64,000 nt of DNA from the NCBI RefSeq assembly GCF_036964145.1, contig NZ_JBALUC010000004.1, forward strand, positions 248,001 through 312,000, given 5' to 3'. The notes beneath the pieces are model-generated. The model had not been told where the DNA came from. It saw only the letters and a program-made list of their open reading frames with translations, and ran no database searches. Below are positions 8,816-16,592 of this stretch, in pieces. The DNA is from Hyphomonas sp036964145 (lineage in GTDB: Bacteria; Pseudomonadota; Alphaproteobacteria; Caulobacterales; Hyphomonadaceae). Position numbers and translations under genes: made by a program. The first letter of the stretch is position 1, and each line of letters opens with the position of its first letter.

Positions 8816-8847
8816 GCCGGCATCCTGGGGGGTGCCGGCTTTTTTTC
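8816..8847 (+). terminator. Rho-independent terminator of nrdA
   Basis: A 7-bp stem, GCCGGCA (8816-8822) with TGCCGGC (8833-8839), is followed by a run of seven T. Confidence 0.9.
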
Positions 8848-9140
8848 GAGATTCGGGAGAGGGGACAGGTGCGTGATTAAGGCGGTTTCGACCTAAAACG
8901 CTGCATGATTTCCCTAGATTTTACAGTTGGTTAACAACGGAATAGGCCGGAAATCAGGCCATTTGCCCCCTAAAAAACATAATTTTACCGGGTTCTGGAA
9001 CAAACTCTACAGAGGCGAGTTTGATAGGCAGGTATTAATGCAATTCGACCGATTGGCGTTTGGGGCGCGCGAGTTCTTTATGCTAAGTTAAGCGTCGAGC
9101 GGTCTAATCCTTGAATACGTTATCGTTCAGGGATGAAGGC
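8848..9140. other. Intergenic region between nrdA and the LpxR-like pair
   Basis: There is no supportable ORF. It contains a perfect 7-bp inverted repeat, CAAACTC/GAGTTTG (9001-9007 and 9017-9023), and an AT-rich stretch near 9077-9084 (TTTATGCT) that could be a -10 element for the downstream pair. Nothing else is visible. Confidence 0.4.
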
Positions 9141-10010
9141 ATGAGAGGTATAAGGCACATGGTGTTTGCAATTTCTTCCGCAGTCATCACGATGGCGTGT
9201 CAGGGATGCGTATCGACGTCTCCCCATGATCAGGTCCGTTCCGAACCTATAGCCCCTCCCACCTTGGGCATGCAGCTCGCTGCACCTGCCAGCTACGCAC
9301 CCAATTCAGGCGCAACCGCGCCAAGCGCGGCGTCTGTCCATGTTTTCAGTGTCCAGTCCACACGCTTCAGCGGTGTGCCGCTTGATGCCACGAACACGGT
9401 TGCGGCGCAGTTGCTCGTCGATCAACCCGTTGATTATCGGTCTGCCCCGGCAGCAGAGTATATTGTGCCCAACAACACACGTGTTGATTGGGGCAATAGC
9501 GAAGCCTTGGTCGCTGTTGCAGCCGAGCGAAGCCGTTCAGCGCTGTCGCGTCCTGGCCGTATAGAAAAGGACATCGCTGCGGAGATCGCCATTTCTGCAC
9601 CGAAGGAAGTCACTGGTCTGAAGTTCGATGTCGGCGTTGCGCCGCGTATTGCTGTCCGCGAAGAGGGCGAGATTCTCACGCGCCGCGTTGGGGGTGAAGT
9701 TCGGATCGGTCAGGATTTTGACCTGCTGGACCGCAATGGCCAACCGCAGGGCTGGTACATCTTTGCTGGCGCCGACGGGGAAGCCCTTGTCTGGGATGCC
9801 GATGCCAGCGGATTCCGGCCGAATCTGGGTGACATGTCCCTCACTGACCAAGTCACAGTGGGTGACCTTCAGGCGGGTGTTTCCGTACAGCGCAGCGGCG
9901 GCGAACTGTCGCTCAGCTATATCCGCCGTGAAGTGAAATATTCCGACCGGAATGTCAGCATCAGCGAGACTGAAGATTTCGCAGGTGTTAGTTTCACGAT
10001 GCGTCGTTAA
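9141..10010 (+). CDS. Envelope protein resembling the C-terminal part of LpxR, no catalytic motif
   Basis: A 289-residue protein with an N-terminal hydrophobic stretch (possible lipoprotein signal around TMAC). Its C-terminal 50 residues begin VGDLQAGV and run as amphipathic strands ending in TMRR. The next gene, an LpxR-type deacylase, has the identical VGDLQAGV octet at the same distance from its end and a similar preceding segment (GWYIFAGADG here, GGYFFVGVDG there). The Glu-Asn-Asp-Phe-Phe active-site motif of LpxR is absent, and the N-terminal half shows no resemblance that I can see. The ATG at 9141 follows AGGGATGAAGG; a TTG at 9111 and an ATG at 9159 are alternatives. Function unknown; possibly a non-catalytic outer-membrane barrel paralog. 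Confidence 0.6.
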   Translation: MRGIRHMVFAISSAVITMACQGCVSTSPHDQVRSEPIAPPTLGMQLAAPASYAPNSGATAPSAASVHVFSVQSTRFSGVPLDATNTVAAQLLVDQPVDYRSAPAAEYIVPNNTRVDWGNSEALVAVAAERSRSALSRPGRIEKDIAAEIAISAPKEVTGLKFDVGVAPRIAVREEGEILTRRVGGEVRIGQDFDLLDRNGQPQGWYIFAGADGEALVWDADASGFRPNLGDMSLTDQVTVGDLQAGVSVQRSGGELSLSYIRREVKYSDRNVSISETEDFAGVSFTMRR

Positions 10011-10026
10011 CTGTTAATCAGAGCCC

Positions 10027-11058
10027 ATGCAGGCTCGATTCACACCCATTCAAGCTGCGGCCCTTGTCGCAGCTTTTTTACATGTCCCAACCGCTAACGC
10101 GCAGGCCGATCAACCGACTGCGCCGCCGAAGCCGGCCGTCGTGTCCTTTTCAACAGAAAATGACTTCTTCGGAGGGGGGACGGATCGTAATTATTCGAAC
10201 GGACTTCGTATCGAACGTGTGTCGGGCGCCGACAATGTCCATCCGGGCCTGAAATGGGTCGCTGACCGTCTGCCCTGGCTCGATCTGGATCGTACGGAGC
10301 TCCGGCAGGGATTTGCGCTTTCGCATGCCATCTTCACGCCGGAAGACATCCAGTCATTTACCCCGGACCCTACCGATCGCCCTTATGCCGCCTGGCTGGC
10401 CCTGTCATCGACCGTGGCCGCCAGCAGTGACAACACGCAGGATACATTGCAGGTGAATCTCGGCGTCGTCGGCCCATCCGCAGCCGGCGAATTCGTCCAG
10501 AACACCTGGCACGAAATCATCGGTGTGGCGACGGCGAAGGGGTGGGATCACCAGCTGAAGGATGAGCCCGGCATCGAAATCATCGCGCAGCGTATGCAGA
10601 TGTTTGACGGACCGGATCTGCCGCTGGGCATCGAGACCGATTTCGGGGCCCACCTGGGCGTCGCGCTCGGAAATGTCCGGACCTATGGGTCGACCGGGCT
10701 GACCGCACGGATCGGGTGGGATCTGAATTCGAGCTTCGGTCCGCCGCGCATCCGCCCGGCCCTGTCCGGGGCAGGGGAGTTCGTGCCCGGCACGCCCGAA
10801 GATCCATTGGGCGGGTACTTCTTTGTGGGCGTGGATGGCCGGGCGGTTGCCCGCGACATGTTCCTGGATGGCAATCTCTGGCGTGATGGCCCGAGCGTGG
10901 AAGATCGCCGGCCCATAGTCGGCGACCTGCAGGCCGGGGTCGCCATGCATTATCGCAGTGTGCAACTGGCCTTCACCTTCGTGAACCGGACCGAGGAATT
11001 CATTCGGCAGGACGGCCCGCAACGTTTCGGCGCGCTGTCGATCAGCATCTCCCGCTAA
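10027..11058 (+). CDS. lpxR: LpxR-type lipid A 3-O-deacylase, outer membrane (DUF2219)
   Basis: A 343-residue beta-barrel precursor with a signal peptide ending near Ala-Asn-Ala-Gln-Ala (residue 27). The family signature ENDFF followed by TDRNYSNG (residues 44-59) carries the Asn-Asp pair (Asn45, Asp46) needed in Salmonella LpxR. A histidine in NTWHEIIG (His162) fits the catalytic His. The last strands contain FVNRTEEF, also typical. The known reaction is removal of the 3'-acyloxyacyl chain of lipid A in the outer leaflet, a Ca2+-dependent activity. It begins 17 bases after the upstream LpxR-like gene, so the two are probably one operon. Confidence 0.8.
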   Translation: MQARFTPIQAAALVAAFLHVPTANAQADQPTAPPKPAVVSFSTENDFFGGGTDRNYSNGLRIERVSGADNVHPGLKWVADRLPWLDLDRTELRQGFALSHAIFTPEDIQSFTPDPTDRPYAAWLALSSTVAASSDNTQDTLQVNLGVVGPSAAGEFVQNTWHEIIGVATAKGWDHQLKDEPGIEIIAQRMQMFDGPDLPLGIETDFGAHLGVALGNVRTYGSTGLTARIGWDLNSSFGPPRIRPALSGAGEFVPGTPEDPLGGYFFVGVDGRAVARDMFLDGNLWRDGPSVEDRRPIVGDLQAGVAMHYRSVQLAFTFVNRTEEFIRQDGPQRFGALSISISR

Positions 11059-11155
11059 ATCCGCATTTCCCTCGCGGCTGTCTTGCGCCTCTTCCGGCCT
11101 CGTCGCACAGTGCCTGAAAAGGGCGCGCAGGAAAGTGCCGATACGGGAGGAAACT

Positions 11156-13141
11156 ATGCGAATTCTTTGTAGCGTGGCTGCAGCCATATTGCTGGCGGCC
11201 TGTTCCCCAGGCTCAAAGAGTGATGCACCGGACCCTGCTGCCAAGGCCCCACCCATCGGAGAAGCGACGGATGTGACCCGCGCGGCAAATGCGGCGGTGG
11301 CCGAGCGCCTGCCGCTGGAAGAGACATCCGATTTTGTCGACGCAACGCGCGGCTTGCTGGCCCAGCTGAAGCAGGACACGATCACGGACGCGGAGGGCAA
11401 TGTCGTCTGGCAGGTCAGCCGCCGGGATTTTATTGCCGGTGATAGCCCTGACACGGTGAACCCATCGCTCTGGCGGCAGGAACGGCTGAACTCCGAGCAC
11501 GGCCTGTTTGAGGTGACGGACGGCATCTATCAGGTGCGAGGCTACGACCTTGCCGTCATGTCGGTGATCCGGGGTGACACGGGTTGGATCATCGTGGATC
11601 CGCTGCTCAGCCAGGAAACGGCCGCTGCGGCGCTGGGCCTGGTGAACGACACACTGGGCGACCGTCCAGTAACCGGCGTGATCTATACCCATTCGCATGG
11701 TGACCATTTTGGCGGCGTGCGCGGGGTGATCGACGAGACTGACATTGAGGCGCGGGGCGTGCCGGTGCTGGCGCCCGTCGGCTTTACGGAATCAGCCGTG
11801 GCCGAGAATTTGCTCGCGGGAAACTATATGAGCCGACGGGCGGTGCTGATGTTCGGCAACACGCTGCCCAGCGGGCCGACGGGGCAGGTGGGCGTGGGGC
11901 TTGGACCGGCCTTGTCACAGGGGACAATTGGCCTGATCGAGCCGACGGAAGAGGTGCCGGGCCGGGGCACAATTCGTGTGATTGATGGCGTGACATTTGA
12001 ATTCATCGACGCGGCCGGCACGGAGGCGCCAGCCGAATTCATGTTTTACCTGCGGGACTTCAACGCGCTGTGTACCGCAGAAGTCGCCACGGCCACCTTC
12101 CACAATGCGCTCACCCTGCGCGGCGCGAAGGTCCGCGACCTGCTGGAATGGAGCCGGGTGATCGATTATGTACTGACCGAATATGGCGAGCGCTCGGATG
12201 TCGTGTTCGCGTCGCATCACTGGCCGACCTTCGGGAAGGAGAATGTCGAGACCTTCCTGCGCGGCCAGCGGGATATCTATCGGTACACGCACGACCAAAC
12301 CGTGCGGCGCGCCAATCGCGGGGAAACCCAGTTCGAGATTGCAGAGGATCTGGCCGAACCGGCCGTACAGTCCGAGCATTTCGATACGCGCGGGTATTAC
12401 GGCACGCTGAACCACAATGCGAAAGCCGTCTATCAGGGCTATTTCGGGTGGTGGGATGGCGTGCCTGCCACGTTCAATGCCCATCCGCTGGAAGCGAAAG
12501 CCAGCCGGTTCATCAAGGCCGTCGGGGGAGAGGATGCGGCGCTGGCGATCGGCCAGGAAGCCTTCGATGAGGGCGACTATCGCTGGGCCGCCGAAGTGCT
12601 GAACTATGCGGTGTTTGCCAATCCTGAAAATCAGGCGGCGCGCGATTGGCTGGCGGCGAGCTACGAACAGATGGGGTTTCAGGCCGAGAGTGGTGCTTGG
12701 CGCGATTTCTATCTTACGGGCGCGCAGGAATTGCGGAATGGCCTGGCCGATGCGGGCGCCGTGCGCACGCGCAGCCGTGAGTTCGTCGAGGGCGTGCCGA
12801 CGATTGAATTGTTCAATGCGCTGGCGGTGCGGTATGCGCCGGAGAAACTGAGCCGGGATCCGTTCGAGCTGAACTTCCGCTTCACTGATACCGAAGAAGA
12901 CTTCGTGATCGATGTGGGCAATGCCACGGCATTCCCGCGTCCGGTGGTGCAGTCTGAGGGAGCGGTGGCGACCCTCACCCTGTCCCGCGACGCCTTCAAC
13001 GATCTGATCCTCCAGACTCGCAGCTTTCGGGAGATCGCGGCAGCGGGTGAGGCAAAGGTCGAGGGTGACCCGACCGCGCTACTCGCCTGGTTCACGGCGC
13101 TGGAGACGCCCGACTTCTGGTTCAATGTCGTCGAGCCCTGA
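11156..13141 (+). CDS. Alkylsulfatase-like metallo-beta-lactamase lipoprotein
   Basis: A 661-residue secreted lipoprotein (lipobox LAAC, Cys16) of the SdsA1/YjcS linear alkylsulfatase group. The zinc motif THSHGDHFGG gives His179, His181, Asp183 and His184; further ligands are expected in FHNALTLRG and SHHWPTFG. The middle is the helical dimerisation domain and the last 120 residues form the SCP2-like C-terminal domain of this family. The reaction hydrolyses primary or secondary alkyl sulfates, releasing sulfate for growth. The ATG has GGGAGG 5 bases upstream. It is probably monocistronic, with the esterase gene convergent. Confidence 0.9.
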   Translation: MRILCSVAAAILLAACSPGSKSDAPDPAAKAPPIGEATDVTRAANAAVAERLPLEETSDFVDATRGLLAQLKQDTITDAEGNVVWQVSRRDFIAGDSPDTVNPSLWRQERLNSEHGLFEVTDGIYQVRGYDLAVMSVIRGDTGWIIVDPLLSQETAAAALGLVNDTLGDRPVTGVIYTHSHGDHFGGVRGVIDETDIEARGVPVLAPVGFTESAVAENLLAGNYMSRRAVLMFGNTLPSGPTGQVGVGLGPALSQGTIGLIEPTEEVPGRGTIRVIDGVTFEFIDAAGTEAPAEFMFYLRDFNALCTAEVATATFHNALTLRGAKVRDLLEWSRVIDYVLTEYGERSDVVFASHHWPTFGKENVETFLRGQRDIYRYTHDQTVRRANRGETQFEIAEDLAEPAVQSEHFDTRGYYGTLNHNAKAVYQGYFGWWDGVPATFNAHPLEAKASRFIKAVGGEDAALAIGQEAFDEGDYRWAAEVLNYAVFANPENQAARDWLAASYEQMGFQAESGAWRDFYLTGAQELRNGLADAGAVRTRSREFVEGVPTIELFNALAVRYAPEKLSRDPFELNFRFTDTEEDFVIDVGNATAFPRPVVQSEGAVATLTLSRDAFNDLILQTRSFREIAAAGEAKVEGDPTALLAWFTALETPDFWFNVVEP

Positions 13142-13147
13142 GGCCAG

Positions 13148-14005
13148 CTAGTTGTCCAGCTGGTCGCGGAAAAAGTCTGCGATCATTGGTGCGGCCTTGT
13201 CTCCCTTTGCACCGAGGCGCTCGTTCAGGCTCTTGTGGTCGCGATTCTTGACGAGGCGCGCTTCGGCCTTGTGCCCGGCGCTGTTGAGCGCTTCAGCCAG
13301 TTCCTTGGCCCGGCTGGGCGCGACGGCGCGGTTCACATAGAGCAGCAGGAAGGGCGGAATCTCGGTGCTTTTCTCGACCTGCAAGGTTGGGGAGGCGGCC
13401 GCCCAGACGTCCTGATCGTCGCTGGTGAAGGTCGGGTGGTAGAAGTCGGGGATGTCGCCGTCATGCCCGGTGCGGGCCAGATTGTAGGCAGCGCTGTCCA
13501 TCGCGACGACGCCCTTGATGACCGCTGGTGTCAGGTCGAAGGCGTCCAGATAGTCAGGATCAATGGCGACGAGCGCCGCCATGTGCGCGCCGGCCGAATG
13601 TCCCATCAGGAAGATCTTGTCCGGGTCGGCGCCAAACTCTTCCGCATGTTCATGGAAATAGGCGATGGCGGCGGCGGCATCTTCTTCCTGAGCGGGGAAG
13701 GGATGGCCGGGCGCAAGACGGTAATTGATGGCGACGAAAACGAATCCCTGATCGGTGAAATAATCTGACTGGAACATGCCCAGCGCATTCTGCTTGTTGC
13801 CGAAGGTCCACGCGCCGCCATGCATCATGATGATCATGGGCGCGCCTTCGGCATCCTCGGGAATGTAGATATCCGCGCGCACATCGCCCGGATCAAGGCC
13901 CGGCGCTTCGGCATAGATGACATCCCGCACCACTTTTGCGCTGGCGGGCGCAGCGCATGCAAAGGCCGAAACCACGGCAAAAAGAATGACACTGAAGAAA
14001 CGCAT
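13148..14005 (-). CDS. Exported alpha/beta-hydrolase (carboxylesterase/BD-FAE-like)
   Basis: A 285-residue serine hydrolase with a signal peptide cleaved after Ala-Ser-Ala (residue 23). The oxyanion motif HGGAW (62-66) and nucleophile elbow GHSAGAH (Ser137) mark the hormone-sensitive-lipase/esterase branch, with the base His in NRDHKSL near the end. Similar enzymes act on small esters or acylated sugars. The internal ATG is preferred because the signal peptide starts there; upstream codons have no coding character. It is convergent with the alkylsulfatase gene, 6 bases apart. Confidence 0.8.
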   Translation of the reverse strand: MRFFSVILFAVVSAFACAAPASAKVVRDVIYAEAPGLDPGDVRADIYIPEDAEGAPMIIMMHGGAWTFGNKQNALGMFQSDYFTDQGFVFVAINYRLAPGHPFPAQEEDAAAAIAYFHEHAEEFGADPDKIFLMGHSAGAHMAALVAIDPDYLDAFDLTPAVIKGVVAMDSAAYNLARTGHDGDIPDFYHPTFTSDDQDVWAAASPTLQVEKSTEIPPFLLLYVNRAVAPSRAKELAEALNSAGHKAEARLVKNRDHKSLNERLGAKGDKAAPMIADFFRDQLDN

Positions 14006-14183
14006 AGATATCTTGTCTCGCAAGGCGGGGATGGAACGCTTAGGCGCCCGGAATGTGCTGATCATTCTGCACTAATCCGGACGGCGCCACCCCTAAGCGG
14101 GAAATATGCCAAAACTGTGGGCAAGCCTGTGAACAAGTACGCTTTGCCGCAGTCAAACATCTTGCGGCAAGAGCCTCAATGAG

Positions 14184-14199
14184 GCACTATATATGGTGT
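14184..14199. promoter_or_regulatory. NrdR box upstream of nrdB
   Basis: GCACTATATATGGTGT matches the NrdR consensus at 14 of 16 positions and lies 43 bases before the nrdB start. A weak second candidate sits 31 bases downstream (14215-14230, about 10 of 16). No convincing upstream partner was seen. Confidence 0.8.
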
Positions 14200-14241
14200 A
14201 GATTGTTCCAGAAAACGCAGTAAATGACGTAGGAGGCCCTG

Positions 14242-15270
14242 ATGGCTGACGGAAATTCCAATGTGCCCGGACTTTTGACCGCGAGCCGGGCGTACAAGCC
14301 CTTCCGTTACCCGTGGGCGTATGACTTCTGGAAGGTCCAGCAGCAGGTGCACTGGATGCCGGAAGAAGTGCCCCTCGGCGAGGATTGCAAGGATTGGGCG
14401 GTGAAGCTCAATGATTCCGAGCGCAATCTGCTGACCCAGATCTTCCGCTTCTTCACCCAGTCTGACGTGGAAGTCGGTGCGAACTACATGGAGCATTACA
14501 TGCCCCTGTTCAAACCGACCGAAGTGTCGATGATGCTGGCCTCGTTCTCCAACATGGAGACGATCCACATCGCGGCCTATGCCCTGTTGCTCGAAACGAT
14601 CGGCATGCCCGATTCGGAATTCTCGGCCTTCATGGAATATGAGGAGATGGCCGCCAAGCATGACTATCTCGGCCAGTTCGGCACCGAGACGAATGAAGAC
14701 ATTGCCGTCTCCATGGCCGTGTTCGGCGGGTTCACCGAAGGCCTGCAGCTGTTTGCCAGCTTTGCCATGTTGATGAACTTCCCGCGCTTCAACAAGATGA
14801 AGGGCATGGGCCAGATCGTGTCCTGGTCGGTACGCGATGAGTCGCTGCACTGCGAAGGCATGATTAAGCTGTTCCACACCTTCTGCGCCGAAACCGGCGT
14901 CATGAATGATGCGCTGCGCGAACGGATCCGCGAGTGCTGCCGCACTGTCGTGGCCCTTGAGGACAAGTTCATCGAACTGGCCTTCGAGATGGGCCCGGTC
15001 GAAGGGATGACCGCTGACGACATCAAGCAGTACATTCGCTACATCGCTGACTGGCGCCTGAGCCAGCTGAAGCTGGAGCCTGTCTTCGGTGTAACCAAGC
15101 ACCCAATCCCGTGGCTGACGGAAATCCTGAACGGGGTTGAGCACGCGAACTTCTTCGAGCAGCGCGCCACGGAGTATTCCAAGGGCGCAACCAGCGGCGA
15201 CTGGCATGGCGACGACGGCGTATGGTCGAAATTTGACCAGCGCAAGCTGGTAGATGCGACCACAAGCTAG
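14242..15270 (+). CDS. nrdB: Ribonucleoside-diphosphate reductase, class I, beta subunit
   Basis: The radical-generating diiron subunit, 342 residues. Metal ligands are visible at Asp75, Glu106, His109, Glu166, Glu200 and His203. The motif ETIHIAAY places Tyr113 four residues after the His, the same spacing as the E. coli radical tyrosine (Tyr122), so this is a tyrosyl-radical class Ia-like enzyme. No ATP-cone is fused to it. AGGAGG precedes the ATG by 7 bases. It has its own NrdR box and its own terminator, so it is transcribed separately from nrdA. Confidence 0.97.
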   Translation: MADGNSNVPGLLTASRAYKPFRYPWAYDFWKVQQQVHWMPEEVPLGEDCKDWAVKLNDSERNLLTQIFRFFTQSDVEVGANYMEHYMPLFKPTEVSMMLASFSNMETIHIAAYALLLETIGMPDSEFSAFMEYEEMAAKHDYLGQFGTETNEDIAVSMAVFGGFTEGLQLFASFAMLMNFPRFNKMKGMGQIVSWSVRDESLHCEGMIKLFHTFCAETGVMNDALRERIRECCRTVVALEDKFIELAFEMGPVEGMTADDIKQYIRYIADWRLSQLKLEPVFGVTKHPIPWLTEILNGVEHANFFEQRATEYSKGATSGDWHGDDGVWSKFDQRKLVDATTS

Positions 15271-15292
15271 GCGTCACCGAATCCATGCATAG

Positions 15293-15330
15293 CAAGGCGC
15301 GCTACCCTGACTGGGATAGCGCGCCTTGTT
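15293..15330. terminator. Terminator after nrdB, possibly bidirectional
   Basis: A 12-bp perfect stem, CAAGGCGCGCTA with TAGCGCGCCTTG, encloses a short loop and is followed by TTCTTT. It sits between the convergent nrdB and PRC-barrel genes. Confidence 0.8.
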
Positions 15331-15351
15331 CTTTGCGGTCTACCTTATTGA

Positions 15352-15723
15352 TCAATACCAGTACGGTATGGCGCCATAATAGGAATAGACGCTGCGGCCA
15401 TAGGCGTCGTCACGCAAACGGTCGTATTCGGTGCGCTTGAGCGTCGGGGCTCCGCGCAGCTGATCCTCGTCGAGGTCCACGACATAGCCTTCCTTGGATT
15501 CGTCATAATCGAGCGATTGCCAGGGAAGGGGATGATATTCTTCCCCGATCCCGAGAAAGCCCCCAAAGGACATGACCGCATAGGCGACCTTGCCGCCGCG
15601 TTTGTCCAACATGAGGCTGTCGATATGACCGATCTTGTCGCCAGCCATGTTGTAGACACTGGTGCCTTCAACCCGATCTGAACTGATCAGCGGATTTGAA
15701 CTCAATGTTGCATCGTTTGACAT
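15352..15723 (-). CDS. PRC-barrel domain protein
   Basis: A 123-residue cytoplasmic protein. Residues 15-80 have the PRC-barrel pattern: GTSVYNMAGDKIGHIDSLMLDK, then YAVMSFGGFLGIGEEYHPLPW. The family occurs in photosynthetic reaction-centre H subunits and in many stand-alone stress-associated proteins. The tail is unusually aromatic (SVYSYYGAIPYWY). GGGAGG precedes the ATG. Role unknown; stand-alone PRC proteins in alphaproteobacteria often lie near general stress genes, as here. Confidence 0.8.
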   Translation of the reverse strand: MSNDATLSSNPLISSDRVEGTSVYNMAGDKIGHIDSLMLDKRGGKVAYAVMSFGGFLGIGEEYHPLPWQSLDYDESKEGYVVDLDEDQLRGAPTLKRTEYDRLRDDAYGRSVYSYYGAIPYWY

Positions 15724-15864
15724 GGATACCTCCCTGTCATGGTGAAAGCCCCACCAGTAAGAAACCAATGCGTGAGGCGGGCGAGCGATCCATGATTGCG
15801 CGGGTTTAATCCGGGAAAGGGGAAGGGCGGACGGGTCCAGAACGGGGCCGAACCCAGAACGAAT

Positions 15865-15895
15865 GAGGGGCTGCCCGTGGCCCTGGGCAGCCCCT
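15865..15895 (-). terminator. Hairpin downstream of the UrcA-family gene
   Basis: A perfect 12-bp inverted repeat, GAGGGGCTGCCC and GGGCAGCCCCTC, with a 7-base loop lies 27 bases past the stop of the minus-strand UrcA gene. There is no clean T-run on either strand. Confidence 0.5.
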
Positions 15896-15921
15896 CCAAC
15901 GCTATTCCGGGAGGAAAAGGT

Positions 15922-16272
15922 CTAGCGTTGTCCCGCGTCAGCGACGAGGGTGGTAACCTGGCGCGCAAAAACAGGCGCAGTTGGACGGTTCGCAACTTCC
16001 TGCTCTTCCAGAATTTTCTTCAGAGCGGCCTTTGTGAGGTCCTTGGCGCATGACCGGTCAACATATGGCTGGTTCGTGACCGGCATGCGTGTTGAGCAGG
16101 CTGCTCGGGTCTGTGCGTCAATGGATTCGAGCACGACAGCCGCGCCGGCATCGGAGGCCAGCAAAGCCTTGTCGTAGGCAATTTCTACAGTGATTGGAGT
16201 GCCTTCTGCAGTCGCTGCAGCAGGAACGATGGTTGCGGCGGCCATCAGGACCGGGATGATGAACTTTTTCAT
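15922..16272 (-). CDS. UrcA family exported protein
   Basis: A 116-residue protein with a signal peptide cleaved near Ala-Thr-Ala (residue 22). The mature part has the pattern of UrcA proteins: a short beta segment (TPITVEIAYDKA), a helix (LLASDAGAAVVLESIDAQTRAAC) and conserved cysteines (two visible, in RAAC and RSCAKD). UrcA proteins are small periplasmic proteins of alphaproteobacteria without a known activity. GAAGGT lies 8 bases upstream of the ATG. Confidence 0.75.
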   Translation of the reverse strand: MKKFIIPVLMAAATIVPAAATAEGTPITVEIAYDKALLASDAGAAVVLESIDAQTRAACSTRMPVTNQPYVDRSCAKDLTKAALKKILEEQEVANRPTAPVFARQVTTLVADAGQR

Positions 16273-16592
16273 GTCAAAACTACCTTCAGAGTTAGCGTCG
16301 GCGTGTGCCGACAGGAAACTCCTCCCGCCCCATGCAACGTCATTCTTTTGTTCTCCCCACAGTGACGCCGAAGCGTCATGGCCTTCCGCGCGGGATTGAC
16401 GTTTCATGTTGCACTGCAACAAAAACGCATATTCGCGCATACCTCAAGTGAAACCTGCACGGCAGAAAGTCATGGCTGCCTTGCGCACCGGGATTGCACG
16501 AAGCCTATGCGAACGATGCTCATTTGTTTGTCATGTGTGACCCGCAGAGCCCCGCAGATTGACAGAAGGTCGCATTCCCGCCATTTGACGCC

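Noticed and set aside
6913..8823. 636-residue minus-strand frame opposite nrdA
   Set aside because: nrdA has all active-site residues; the antisense frame shows no motif and covers the same span.
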